DNA of 61,021 nt. Origin: DATJHM01 sp035493895 (GTDB taxonomy: Bacteria; Chloroflexota; Ktedonobacteria; Ktedonobacterales; Ktedonobacteraceae). The DNA lies in assembly GCA_035493895.1 (NCBI GenBank), contig DATJHM010000258.1, forward strand, positions 1-61,021, written 5' to 3'. The position numbers and the translations under genes were made by a program. This document shows, in pieces, positions 17,060 to 26,364 of the stretch; within the stretch, counting starts at the first letter, position 1, and each line of letters starts with the position of its first letter. Below the pieces are notes generated by a model. That model saw only the letters and a list, made by a program, of their open reading frames with translations. It made no database searches and was not told the origin of the DNA.

Positions 17060-18502
17060 ATGACACAGAATCAATCAGATGCGCTGGTCTTTTTGGGGAT
17101 CACAGGCGATCTTGCCAGCAAGCAAATCTTTCCGGCCCTGCAAGCCATGATCCGGCGCGGTCACCTCGATATCCCTATCATCGGCATGGCTGGCAGACCC
17201 TGGACGATTGAACAGCTACAGGCGCACGTTCGTGAGAGCCTCGAGCAGCACGGTGGCGTCGATGAAGCGGCATTCGCGAAGCTGTGCTCTTTGCTGCACT
17301 ATATCTCGGGCGACTATAACAGCGAGGAGACATATACAAAGCTTCGGCAAACGCTTGGCGCGGCGCAACGACCAGTGTACTATCTGGCAATTCCACCCAG
17401 TCTGTTCGAGCCGGTCATCGAAGGACTGGGAAAATCTGGCTGCGCTCGCGGCGCGCGTGTGATCATCGAGAAGCCTTTCGGGCGCGATCTCGCTTCCGCT
17501 ATGGAGCTGAATACGGTGCTTCACACGGTCTTTCCTGAGCCATCCATCTTCCGCATAGACCACTATCTGGGGAAAGAGCCAACACAGAACCTGTTGTACT
17601 TCCGTTTTGCCAACTCATTTCTTGAGCCCATCTGGAACCGCAATTATGTCGAGAGCGTACAGATCACCATGGCCGAGAACTTTGGCGTGGCCGGGCGCGG
17701 CAAATTTTACGAAGAGACCGGGGCTATTCGCGACGTAGTACAGAACCATATGTTACAGATCATCGCGGTCCTTGCCATGGAAGCTCCGATCGGCAGCGGA
17801 GAAGACGCCGAGGCGGTGCGCGATGAGAAGGTAAGAATCCTCAAGGCAATACGCCCCCTTGATGCCGAACACATCGTACGCGGTCAATATCGTGGCTATC
17901 GGCAGGAAGCAGGCGTGGCTGCCGACTCGCAGGTCGAGACGTTTGCAGCGGTCAAGCTCAATATTGCGACGTGGCGCTGGGCAGGCGTGCCCTTTTACAT
18001 ACGGGCCGGGAAGATGTTGCCTGTGACCACGACAGAGATACTGGTTGAGCTGAAACGTCCGCCGCAAGATGTGTTCGGGGAGACAGAACCCGCCGGGGCC
18101 AACTTTTTCCGTTTCCGCCTCAGTCCTGATGTCATGATCTCACTCGGAGCCAGAACGAAGATACCGGGCGAGGCGATGCGTGGTCAGGAAGTAGAGCTTG
18201 TAGCGCATCACCATATTGGCGACGAGATGCAGCCATATGAACGTCTGCTCGGCGATGCCATGAAGGGCGACCCCACGCTTTTCGTGCGCGAAGATACCGT
18301 CGAAGCGGCCTGGCAAATCGTCGATCCGATTCTGGGCAACGTCACTCCGCTCTCCCCCTATGAGCCCAATAGCTGGGGACCCCGCGCGGCCGAGCGGCTC
18401 ATCGCAGACGATGGCGGCTGGCACAATCCACATCCATCCAACCACGACAAAGGTTCCCACCAGCACAGCCAGAGCGCAGGTACAGGAGAAAAGCAAGGAT
18501 GA
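17060..18502 (+). CDS. zwf: glucose-6-phosphate dehydrogenase
   Basis: 480 residues. The NADP-binding start is FLGITGDLASKQIFPAL, and the active-site signature RIDHYLGKE is at about 165-173 (His168). EKPFGRDL and IRAGKMLPVTTTEI are also typical. It converts glucose 6-phosphate to 6-phosphogluconolactone with NADP. The ATG at 17060 has GAAAGG 6 nt upstream (a TTG two codons earlier is less likely). It starts 17 bp after gnd, and its stop overlaps the ATG of the next gene by 4 bp (ATGA), indicating translational coupling. No lactonase gene accompanies it. Confidence 0.95.
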   Translation: MTQNQSDALVFLGITGDLASKQIFPALQAMIRRGHLDIPIIGMAGRPWTIEQLQAHVRESLEQHGGVDEAAFAKLCSLLHYISGDYNSEETYTKLRQTLGAAQRPVYYLAIPPSLFEPVIEGLGKSGCARGARVIIEKPFGRDLASAMELNTVLHTVFPEPSIFRIDHYLGKEPTQNLLYFRFANSFLEPIWNRNYVESVQITMAENFGVAGRGKFYEETGAIRDVVQNHMLQIIAVLAMEAPIGSGEDAEAVRDEKVRILKAIRPLDAEHIVRGQYRGYRQEAGVAADSQVETFAAVKLNIATWRWAGVPFYIRAGKMLPVTTTEILVELKRPPQDVFGETEPAGANFFRFRLSPDVMISLGARTKIPGEAMRGQEVELVAHHHIGDEMQPYERLLGDAMKGDPTLFVREDTVEAAWQIVDPILGNVTPLSPYEPNSWGPRAAERLIADDGGWHNPHPSNHDKGSHQHSQSAGTGEKQG

Positions 18503-20922
18503 TAGAACATACCACATTCCCTGTCGAAGATTGGAGCATTCACGAGAAAGAGTTCTCGTTTGATCTCCTGGCACAGACCGAGTCGCTTTTTGCGCTCTCG
18601 AATGGGCATATCGGCCTGCGTGGCAATCTCGATGAGGGAGAACCATACGGCTTTCCCGGCACATACCTGAACTCGTTCTACGAACTCCATCCGCTTCCTT
18701 ATGCGGAGACGCAATATGGCGCGCCAGAATCCAGTCAGGCGGTGATCAATGTCACCAACGGCAAGCTAATCCGTCTTCTGGTCGGCGATGAACCGTTTGA
18801 TCTTCGCTATGGCAAGATTCACAGCCACGAACGAGAACTGGATATGCGTGACGGCGTACTCCGCCGCAACGTTTGCTGGACCTCACCAGCCGGGCAGACC
18901 GTCAAGGTCTCGTCTGTACGCATGGTCTCTTTCAAGCTGCGAAGCATCGTTGCGATTAACTACGAAGTGGAAGTCCTGGATGCGCCCACGCATATCGTGC
19001 TCCAGTCGGAACTGGTCGCCAATGAGGAGCAATCCGGCACAGAACAGGACCCCCGCGCGGCGAACGCGATAACGCCTCCGCTTGTGAGCGAGGAGCATCT
19101 GGCGCATGGCACAACCGGACTCCTCATCCACCATACCCAGGCCAGCCAGCTACGAATCGGGGCCGCAATGGACCATGCGATTGAGGGAGGAGATGAGACA
19201 ACGATCACCTGCGAATCCTCCCCCGACGTCGCGCGTCTGACGATTACCACAATACTCAAGCCCGGCGAACGCATACGCCTTGTCAAGTTCATTGCGTACG
19301 GCTGGTCAAGCGAGCGGTCCCGCGCAGCACTCCATGATCAGGTTCGTGCCGCGATTTCCTCAGCAAAGCTATTTGGTTGGGACGGTTTGCTTGAGGAGCA
19401 ACGCGCCTATCTGGACCAGATATGGCATAGCGCGTCGGTTGAGATCGACGGCGATCCGGAGATTCAACAGGCGGTGCGCTTCGCGCTCTTCCATACGCTA
19501 CAAGCAGGCAGCCGTGGCGAACGTCGGCCAATCCCTGCGAAAGGGCTCACGGGCACCGGCTACGAAGGACATACGTTCTGGGATACAGAAATTTTTGTCC
19601 TGCCAGTCCTCACGTTGATCTCCCCTCAACCCGCTGCCGATGTGCTACGCTGGCGCCATTCGACGCTTGATCTCGCCAGAAAACGCGCACAACTACTTGG
19701 TCTGAAAGGAGCCGCTTTCCCCTGGCGCACAATCCACGGCGAGGAATGTTCGGGCTACTGGCTCGCGAGCACAGCCGCATTTCACATCAACGCCGATATC
19801 GCCTATGCGGTTGTCAAATATGTTGAAGCGACCGATGATACGGCTTTTGAAGAGGAGATCGGCCTCGAACTACTGGTGGAAACGGCCCGGCTGTGGTTAT
19901 CGCTCGGCCACTATGCGCTTTCCGGGCAATTTCGCATCGATGGCGTGACCGGGCCGGATGAGTACAGTGCGCTTGCCAATTGCAATGTCTATACCAATAT
20001 GATGGCGCAGCAGAATCTATGTGCGGCAGGAGATGCCGCCAAACGTCATCCTCAAAAGGCAAAAGAGCTGGATGTGGACGATGCTGAGATCGCACGCTGG
20101 TACGATGCGGCCAAAAAGGTGTGTATTCCCTACGACGAGCGCCTGGGCGTGACGCCGCAGGCCGAAGCTTTTACGGATCTCGCCGTCTGGGACTTTGCCC
20201 ACACGCCTCCAGAGAAATATCCTTTGTTTCTGCACTATCCCTACTTTGATCTGTATCATAAACAGGTGATCAAGCAGGCAGATCTGGTGCTGGCAATGCT
20301 ACTCCGTGGCGACATGTTTACGGCTGAGCAGAAGGAGCGCAATTTTGCCTACTATGAGCCGCTCACGGTGCGCGATTCGTCGCTCTCGGCCTGTATCCAG
20401 GCAATCATCGCGGCTGAAGTGGGACAAATGCAACTTGCTTACGATTATCTGGGTGAGGCGGCCCTGATGGATCTGGATAATCTGGAACATAATGTACAGG
20501 ATGGCGTGCATATCGCATCGCTGAGCGGATCGTGGATGGCACTGGTGATGGGCCTGGGGGGCTTGCGTACGCATAATGGCTCGCTCTCCTTCGCGCCCAA
20601 ATTGCCGAAACAGATCGAGCGGCTTGCCTTCCGCATACGATTTCGGGAGAGCAGTCTTCTTGTTGAGGTGAGGGCGACAGAAGCCACATATCATCTGCTC
20701 GACGGCATGCCCTTAACGGTGAAACATTATGACGATGAAATCACAATTGCGGTAGATGTAGCGGTCACGCGCCCGATCCAACCTATCAAAGCCGGTCCAC
20801 GCCCCACACAGCCGCAGGGCCGCGAGCCGATCGAACGCGAAACTCGCCGCAAGCGTCGACCGCACACGCACGCCACGCACCATTCCCCGATCACACATGC
20901 GACCAATCGACATCAGAAATGA
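18499..20922 (+). CDS. glycoside hydrolase family 65 disaccharide phosphorylase
   Basis: 807 residues. The N-terminal beta-sandwich (1-about 290) begins ESLFALSNGHIGLRGN. The (alpha/alpha)6 catalytic domain contains GTGYEGHTFWDTEIF (about 352-365) and the general acid in GVTGPDEYS (E488). The family phosphorolyses maltose, trehalose, kojibiose or nigerose to glucose plus beta-glucose 1-phosphate; the exact substrate is not readable here. Coupling to zwf and gnd suggests that the released sugar enters the pentose phosphate pathway. The last 45 residues form a basic, Pro/His/Arg/Thr-rich tail (ERETRRKRRPHTHATHH), which is unusual and probably disordered. It ends 8 bp from the convergent monooxygenase gene. 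Confidence 0.92.
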   Translation: MIEHTTFPVEDWSIHEKEFSFDLLAQTESLFALSNGHIGLRGNLDEGEPYGFPGTYLNSFYELHPLPYAETQYGAPESSQAVINVTNGKLIRLLVGDEPFDLRYGKIHSHERELDMRDGVLRRNVCWTSPAGQTVKVSSVRMVSFKLRSIVAINYEVEVLDAPTHIVLQSELVANEEQSGTEQDPRAANAITPPLVSEEHLAHGTTGLLIHHTQASQLRIGAAMDHAIEGGDETTITCESSPDVARLTITTILKPGERIRLVKFIAYGWSSERSRAALHDQVRAAISSAKLFGWDGLLEEQRAYLDQIWHSASVEIDGDPEIQQAVRFALFHTLQAGSRGERRPIPAKGLTGTGYEGHTFWDTEIFVLPVLTLISPQPAADVLRWRHSTLDLARKRAQLLGLKGAAFPWRTIHGEECSGYWLASTAAFHINADIAYAVVKYVEATDDTAFEEEIGLELLVETARLWLSLGHYALSGQFRIDGVTGPDEYSALANCNVYTNMMAQQNLCAAGDAAKRHPQKAKELDVDDAEIARWYDAAKKVCIPYDERLGVTPQAEAFTDLAVWDFAHTPPEKYPLFLHYPYFDLYHKQVIKQADLVLAMLLRGDMFTAEQKERNFAYYEPLTVRDSSLSACIQAIIAAEVGQMQLAYDYLGEAALMDLDNLEHNVQDGVHIASLSGSWMALVMGLGGLRTHNGSLSFAPKLPKQIERLAFRIRFRESSLLVEVRATEATYHLLDGMPLTVKHYDDEITIAVDVAVTRPIQPIKAGPRPTQPQGREPIERETRRKRRPHTHATHHSPITHATNRHQK

Positions 20923-20930
20923 TACTACTT

Positions 20931-22535
20931 TTAATTACCGAGCAAACGCTGCAATACCGTTTCCAGGAGACTCTGGGAGGGAGCCTCCTGTGCGCGGGCA
21001 CGCCAGCACACAAAGCCATCGGGACGAATCAGCACCGCCCCACCGGGCACGATATGATAGGCATCATGCCAGCGCCCCTCTCGATCGATCAAATCGGCGG
21101 AGTCGAGGCCGATGCGATAGGCATCAAGACGCATTTTCAGGCTGGTCGCGATGGTCTGCGCAGATTCGTACCATGCCTGACCTTGCTGGTCCGTGAGCAG
21201 TACAAAATGAGTATCGAACAGATCGAGAGTTGAGAGACGCTGGCCCTGTTTTTCCAGCCAGAGATGGGGAGCGCGTGTGCCAGGGCGTCCGCTGAGATCC
21301 AATTGAGCGGCAGGCGGAACGGTCCCTTCTTCCGCGATAATAGCGGGAGAAGGGTAACGATAGCCGAGAATGACGACGGTATCGTCAACGCGCGCTATAT
21401 TCTTGCTCGTCTGCTCGGGCATTCCCTGGTTGCCAAAGCGTAAGGCGGCCTGCTCGGTGGTAAATTGCGCCACCGGACGCCGCTCGCTCTCGTAGGTTGA
21501 GAGGAGAGAGGGAGCGGCGGGACCGTTGAGCACGGCGGCGAGCTTCCAGGCCAGATTATGCGCATCCTGAATGCTCGTATTCATGCCGAAAGCCCCGGCT
21601 GGTGGCATCACATGAGCGGCATCTCCTATGAGAAATATCCGATCCCGTTGAAACGCAGCAGCCACGCGCACATTTGCCTCCCAGGGCAGCACACTCAAGA
21701 TTTCTACTGAGAGTTGGGGCAGGCCCACCGCCTGACGCACCAGTTCGATACAGCGTGCCGGAGTGAAATCCTGCGGGGACGCGCCATTGGCAGGATCATA
21801 TTGGACGTGGAACTGCCAGAGGTCGCGATTATTCACAGCGGCCAGGATGCCCTGAACTGCGGGATTCTGCACAAAGCACATGATAAACCAGCGATCCTGC
21901 ACCAGCTCACGCAGGTCGGCGCGGAAGTAGATATTCATACTATAGGAAAGCGGACCTCGTCCGAGCATAGGGATGGCAAGCTGCTTGCAAACTGGACTGC
22001 TGGCACCATCGGCGGCTATGAGGTAGTCGGCGCGAATCTGGTGTTGGGTATCGGCGGTTGTCGCTCTCACGCAGGCAGTGACGCCAGAGGGGTCTTGCAC
22101 AAAGGAGACGAGTTCGTTACCAAAACGCAGATCGCAGTGTCGCTGGTGAGCAGTCTCGACCAGTAGCGCCTCCAGCTGGTTTTGTGCGCACAGGGCCCAG
22201 GTGGTCGGGCTGATCTGTTCCAGGTCAGCCGGAAGTTCGAAGAGGGAGCGACGGGAGAGACGACGGTGCTCGGTCCCGGCCAGCGTTTCCACAAAGAGCC
22301 AGTTCGTGCTGCGGGTCAGGGCAGCACCGGCTTCGCGAATGGCATCTTCCAGACCCAGAGGCCGAAAAATCTCCAGCGTTCGCGTATTGACTCCCTTGGC
22401 GCGAGGATGCACGGAGGTATGCGCATGACGCTCTACCAGGATTGAGCGTACGCCGTGACGCGCCAGGAAGAGCGAGGCAGAGAGTCCCGCCGGTCCTCCA
22501 CCAACGATCAGAACAGGAATAGTCTCAGTGTGCAC
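20931..22535 (-). CDS. FAD-dependent aromatic monooxygenase (phenol hydroxylase-like)
   Basis: 534 residues. The FAD fingerprint VLIVGGGPAGLSASLFLARHG is at the N-terminus, the DG motif lies within DYLIAADGASSPVCKQL, and the GD motif is FLIGDAAHVMPPAGAFGMN. This is the TfdB/PheA/RdmE-type group A flavin hydroxylase pattern, with a C-terminal thioredoxin-like segment. It probably hydroxylates a phenol or polyketide-like aromatic using NAD(P)H and O2. The GTG start at 22535 follows AGGAGG by 9 nt; the frame continues upstream into the receiver gene but without family sequence. It lies 25 bp after the receiver gene, so it may be co-transcribed. Confidence 0.85.
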   Translation of the reverse strand: MHTETIPVLIVGGGPAGLSASLFLARHGVRSILVERHAHTSVHPRAKGVNTRTLEIFRPLGLEDAIREAGAALTRSTNWLFVETLAGTEHRRLSRRSLFELPADLEQISPTTWALCAQNQLEALLVETAHQRHCDLRFGNELVSFVQDPSGVTACVRATTADTQHQIRADYLIAADGASSPVCKQLAIPMLGRGPLSYSMNIYFRADLRELVQDRWFIMCFVQNPAVQGILAAVNNRDLWQFHVQYDPANGASPQDFTPARCIELVRQAVGLPQLSVEILSVLPWEANVRVAAAFQRDRIFLIGDAAHVMPPAGAFGMNTSIQDAHNLAWKLAAVLNGPAAPSLLSTYESERRPVAQFTTEQAALRFGNQGMPEQTSKNIARVDDTVVILGYRYPSPAIIAEEGTVPPAAQLDLSGRPGTRAPHLWLEKQGQRLSTLDLFDTHFVLLTDQQGQAWYESAQTIATSLKMRLDAYRIGLDSADLIDREGRWHDAYHIVPGGAVLIRPDGFVCWRARAQEAPSQSLLETVLQRLLGN

Positions 22536-22560
22536 CAGAAACTTCCTCCTCAAGAATCCG

Positions 22561-22950
22561 CTACCAGTCCTTATACAGCTTACGGGAGTAAAAGAAAGTG
22601 GAGACCAGAAACAGCAGCGTTGTGAGATCAAACGGCTTCTCCAGAGCGTGGCGAATGCCCATCTCGACCGCCCGTTGGAGAGCACGATCATCGGCGCTGA
22701 GCACAATGATCGGGTGTAGCGATACTTCCTCTTGTTGTCGTAATGTCTGGATAATCTGTAGCCCATCCATGCCCGGCAGCGTCAAATCCAGGAGGATCAC
22801 CCCATAACGTCCAGGTTGGTGATCAAGTTTTGCCCAGCCAAGCAAGCCATCGCTGGCAGTGTCGACCTCATACCCCTCATCTTCCAATAGCTCTTGCAAA
22901 ATTGCACGTATTTCCCAATCATCATCAATAACTAATATAGGTTTACCCAT
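22561..22950 (-). CDS. CheY-like single-domain response regulator
   Basis: 129 residues, receiver domain only. It has the acidic cluster in VIDDDWE, the phospho-acceptor Asp in VILLDLTLPGMDG, Ser in IIVLSADD and Lys in ALEKPFD. No output domain follows; the last 15 residues are hydrophobic and aromatic (LFLVSTFFYSRKLYKDW). AAGGGA lies 5 nt before the ATG. No kinase is adjacent, so its partner is unknown. It sits between a Crp/Fnr regulator and the monooxygenase on the same strand. Confidence 0.9.
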   Translation of the reverse strand: MGKPILVIDDDWEIRAILQELLEDEGYEVDTASDGLLGWAKLDHQPGRYGVILLDLTLPGMDGLQIIQTLRQQEEVSLHPIIVLSADDRALQRAVEMGIRHALEKPFDLTTLLFLVSTFFYSRKLYKDW

Positions 22951-23071
22951 GGAGTTCCCTTTCTGGTTGATCAGTGATACGTTTCGACAAAAATGCTCAC
23001 TTCTTCTCGCTCTACAAGAAAGGTCATCCTTAACCTGCATCTATCTCTTATAGGTAGCACATACCCTATTA

Positions 23072-23788
23072 TTATTGTCTCTCCTCGGTCAACTTCTTCG
23101 CGCCACATCTAAACAACTTCCCCCACTCATCATTGACGAGCGAGCTGGAAACGGCAATAAACGGTCCGCGAATCTGCAAAACGTTCTCTCGTTTGAGTTC
23201 GCCCAAGACCTTATTGACACTTTCGCGGGTAATGCCAGCAAGATCGCTAATATCGAGCTGGCTCAGTTGCAATTCATACCAGAGTTTTGTTTCATTGACC
23301 ATATGTTGATAACCGGCATAGCGCCGCAGAACATGAATAACCTTTTCACGCACACCCAGCGTTGCCAGAATTTCAATCTGCTCCTGAGCCTCTTTCCAGC
23401 GTTCGGCCAGGATCTTATGCAAACGAACCAGCAAGGCAGGATACAATTGCAGCATCTCCACAAAATCCGCCTTGCGGATACTGCACACTTCACAATCATC
23501 AACGGCCTGCGCATCATTGCTATAGGTCGCATTGCCAAGCACATCGGCTTCCCCAAAAATATTTGGAGGATATAAGAGGGAAAACGTAACATTTTTCCCT
23601 GATTCCAGTACCCGGGACAAGCGTATCCGCCCCTTAATCAGGATATAGACAAAGCGAGCCTGGTCACCGGCCCGAAAAACATACGCGTTTCGACAAAAAG
23701 ACTGGTTAAACTGAGCTACCCTCACCATTTGAGGAAGCTCTTGCAAGGCAATACCTTCCAGGAAATCTGTTCGGCCTGAGACAACCAT
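23072..23788 (-). CDS. Crp/Fnr-family transcriptional regulator
   Basis: 238 residues. The cyclic-nucleotide-binding-like domain (about 15-140) contains YVFRAGDQARFVYILIKGRIRLSR and NIFGEADVLG. The C-terminal winged helix has the recognition segment ISDLAGITRESVNKVLGELKREN. No FNR-type Cys cluster is seen, so oxygen sensing by an Fe-S cluster is unlikely. The ATG at 23788 has GGAGA 9 nt upstream; the longer frame overlaps the upstream kinase gene. It lies 16 bp after that gene and could regulate this catabolic block. Confidence 0.88.
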   Translation of the reverse strand: MVVSGRTDFLEGIALQELPQMVRVAQFNQSFCRNAYVFRAGDQARFVYILIKGRIRLSRVLESGKNVTFSLLYPPNIFGEADVLGNATYSNDAQAVDDCEVCSIRKADFVEMLQLYPALLVRLHKILAERWKEAQEQIEILATLGVREKVIHVLRRYAGYQHMVNETKLWYELQLSQLDISDLAGITRESVNKVLGELKRENVLQIRGPFIAVSSSLVNDEWGKLFRCGAKKLTEERQ

Positions 23789-23804
23789 AGGCTCAGTCTC
23801 TCCA

Positions 23805-25259
23805 TTAGAGGAACATCTCAACAGCCTCGCGCAGGCTCGTGTGTGTTCCGACATTGCCAGGGAATACCAGATAAGGCAACCTATGACTTTTTACAGGTAT
23901 TTCCCACACCGACACCCCGGGTAATATCTGGCCAAGAACGCGACAGGATTGCACATGCAGTGCCCTCCGTGCGACCTCGTAGGCCGTTAATCCACCCTTC
24001 GTTACAATAAATCTCGGCATACTTTCGTCCTCTGCCGTCAAAGCTTCTACCAGTTCACGGAAGTAGGAAGTCAGTTTCTCCATAATATGCCATTGTAATC
24101 GCGCTTCGCGCAGACGTTTGAAACGTCGACTCGTGAAACAGACGACGGTTTGACCTGCTGCAATCGCTTCTCTGAGCTGTGCCGCAACCTCTACGGCTGG
24201 CTTCGCCGTGCCAACGACGACATTCGGGACGGGAATTTCACATAAGGTGTAGATTCCACGTGAGACCAATTCGTGGAGCTGAGAGGAGGCAAGATTTGTA
24301 TACGAGCCAACCAGTACCAGGCCACCATGGGTCGTCAGTGCGGCACTGGAGGAGATGTCTTCTGCTGTCAGATATTTTCGCGTAGGCACCGCTGCACGCA
24401 CGCGTACAAAGGATGCCCCCGAACGATACATCGGGACAAAACCGGCGCGTTCAGCCCACAGTGCCCCCAGCACAAACACTTCCATATCGCTGTAGGTGAC
24501 TGCATTCACGATCACGACGGTATTTTGTTCAACACTCAGCAGTCGATCACGCACATATTCCGGTCCTCGCAGGCGCAGATCTTCAAGACTAATCGTAGCA
24601 CAATCCGGCATTTCTGCATAGCCAGAAAACTTTTCCCTGACGTAGCGAGGCAAATGCGAGTATTTATAACCAAACAAAGGATCTCTGGCAAATTCGGTTT
24701 GACCAACGGGAATGTAGCTGCCGCCCTGCACAATCCAGTGCGAATCGAATGCGGTAACACGATTTCCCTCAAAAAAAGCGGGAATAAGCACATCGGTAGC
24801 TCCCTCGGAATCGCCGAATAGCTGCCGTTTGATGATGTCGGTCTCGATGGGATAGTGGCCGCGCAATGTTGAATCGCTGCGGCTGACGAGCAGGAATTTG
24901 CGCTGTTTCTCCTCGCACACTTTGCGGATATTTTCCGTAATCATGCTAATGCGTTGCACCATATCCGATCGCCACAGGCTGCGTGAATTGGAAACAATAA
25001 AGAGGATGCGTGGCTCCTCGTCGAGGACCGTACGTAGCGTGTCGAGCGAATAGTCGAGGCACAGAGACACGCCATGTACTGTCTGGCAGCCCGTGGGATC
25101 ATCGTCCAGGATGATGAGTAACCGATCATCACTGGCAACTTCCTTCACGATATCCGACCAGAGATCGCAGTTATACTCGGGCGGGAGGAGGCTCTCCATC
25201 ATTGCTTGCGAAACAATGGGACCTCTGATCTTCAGTTTTGGTTCATGGATCATTTTCAT
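23805..25259 (-). CDS. four-carbon acid sugar kinase family protein (DUF1537), copy 1
   Basis: 484 residues. N-terminal substrate-binding domain: LLIILDDDPTGCQTVHG, then SRSDSTLRGHYPIE. C-terminal nucleotide-binding domain: RFIVTKGGLTAYEVARRAL and PGVSVWEIPVKSHRLPYLVFPGNVG. Characterised members (OtnK, DtnK, DenK) phosphorylate threonate, 2-oxo-tetronate or erythronate species. This copy has diverged from the one at 27159. AAGGG precedes the ATG by 7 nt. Part of the acid-sugar block, but separated from the upstream gene by a 180-bp gap with a hairpin. Confidence 0.88.
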   Translation of the reverse strand: MKMIHEPKLKIRGPIVSQAMMESLLPPEYNCDLWSDIVKEVASDDRLLIILDDDPTGCQTVHGVSLCLDYSLDTLRTVLDEEPRILFIVSNSRSLWRSDMVQRISMITENIRKVCEEKQRKFLLVSRSDSTLRGHYPIETDIIKRQLFGDSEGATDVLIPAFFEGNRVTAFDSHWIVQGGSYIPVGQTEFARDPLFGYKYSHLPRYVREKFSGYAEMPDCATISLEDLRLRGPEYVRDRLLSVEQNTVVIVNAVTYSDMEVFVLGALWAERAGFVPMYRSGASFVRVRAAVPTRKYLTAEDISSSAALTTHGGLVLVGSYTNLASSQLHELVSRGIYTLCEIPVPNVVVGTAKPAVEVAAQLREAIAAGQTVVCFTSRRFKRLREARLQWHIMEKLTSYFRELVEALTAEDESMPRFIVTKGGLTAYEVARRALHVQSCRVLGQILPGVSVWEIPVKSHRLPYLVFPGNVGTHTSLREAVEMFL

Positions 25260-25310
25260 GATGTTACCCTTAAAACCGACCCGGGCGCAGACAAGCCGCA
25301 CCTCTACGGG

Positions 25311-25368
25311 GTATGGATTACCACCGGCATTGTAAGCAAGACAAGGTTACAATGGTAGCAATCCATAC
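25311..25368. repeat. imperfect stem-loop next to a dispersed-repeat fragment
   Basis: GTATGGATT (25311-25319) pairs with 25360-25368, and CATTGTAA (25328-25335) pairs with 25347-25354. This forms a long hairpin in the gap between the dehydrogenase and kinase-1 genes. Immediately next to it, at about 25287-25311, is a copy of the GCAGACAAGCCGC...CTCTACGGGG phrase seen at the left edge. It may be a small repeat element that also attenuates the operon. Confidence 0.45.
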
Positions 25369-25440
25369 GGGATGGCGTGGAAAGCCAGATGTTCTTTGCA
25401 CCTGGCCCTCCTCTACCGGTATCCCCCATGCTTCTAGCGT

Positions 25441-26331
25441 TCAGCGATTCACGTAGTTGCGCCAGAAGTGATCCTGGCGGAAGCCAAGCATGCGCACGGC
25501 TTTCTCATTTGCCAGCAACGTCTCGTACTCGCCCAGCTTGCGCTTGAGCGGGACTTCACGATAATAGCGTCCTACAAGTTCGGCTGTTGGCAGATCTGAA
25601 GAGGTATCGGCTGATGCGGCATTGAAGATCTGGAAGCCGAGGCCATCTTTTTCAATTGCCAGACGGCAGATCTGCGCCAGATCGCGCGCATCAATATAGC
25701 TCCAGGCAATGCGGCGGCGAAAATCTGGCTTCGCGAACCATTGCGGGAAGAGCGCGTATTCGTGCGGCTCAATGACGTTACCAATGCGCAGGCCGTAGAT
25801 ATCAATACCGCTGCGCTCATGGAACGCTTTGCCTGTGCGCTCGTTGACGACTTTGGAGAGCGCATACGAATCCATCGGGTCGATGGGATATTCCTCGTCG
25901 AGAGGAAAGTATTCCGGATTGCGATGCTCATTGGCGAACACCAGACCATAGATCGTCTCGCTCGACGCAAAGACGACTTTTTTGATGCCCAGCTTCGTCG
26001 CCGCATCCATGATATGGTAGGTTCCCATCACGTTGATGCGAAACACTTCGTTATCCGGCGTGATCAAGATACGCGGGACCGCGGCGAGATGGACAATCGC
26101 GTCAATGGGCTGTGGGCGCAATGACGGATCGAACTCGTGCAGGCCGGTATAGCTCGCCAGCGCATTGAACACCTGCCCGGCGTCAGTGATATCCGTAATC
26201 AACGTCCGACAGCGTGGATCATCCAGCGGGACTCTATCAAGATTGAGCACCTGATAGTCATGATCGAGCAGATCACGCACGACCCACTTGCCAACTTTGC
26301 CTGTTCCTCCAGTCACAATAACACGTTTCAT
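25441..26331 (-). CDS. NAD-dependent epimerase/dehydratase (SDR), DenD- or uronate-dehydrogenase-like
   Basis: 296 residues. Extended-SDR NAD motif RVIVTGGTGKVGKWV; catalytic pattern FASSETIYG followed by SYALSKVVNE (Tyr-x-x-x-Lys). In four-carbon acid sugar loci an SDR of this type (DenD) oxidises D-erythronate, and uronate dehydrogenases look similar. With the DUF1537 kinases and the LtnD-like gene nearby, the former is the more attractive guess. GGAGC lies before the ATG. It follows the racemase-like gene by 33 bp. Confidence 0.82.
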   Translation of the reverse strand: MKRVIVTGGTGKVGKWVVRDLLDHDYQVLNLDRVPLDDPRCRTLITDITDAGQVFNALASYTGLHEFDPSLRPQPIDAIVHLAAVPRILITPDNEVFRINVMGTYHIMDAATKLGIKKVVFASSETIYGLVFANEHRNPEYFPLDEEYPIDPMDSYALSKVVNERTGKAFHERSGIDIYGLRIGNVIEPHEYALFPQWFAKPDFRRRIAWSYIDARDLAQICRLAIEKDGLGFQIFNAASADTSSDLPTAELVGRYYREVPLKRKLGEYETLLANEKAVRMLGFRQDHFWRNYVNR

Positions 26332-26364
26332 CCTGGTTGCTCCTTCTTATCTGATTCACAGACC

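Noticed and set aside
22536..22766. 77-residue extension of the FAD monooxygenase
   Set aside because: It overlaps the receiver gene in another frame, and a GTG with AGGAGG at 22535 sits just before the FAD-binding motif.
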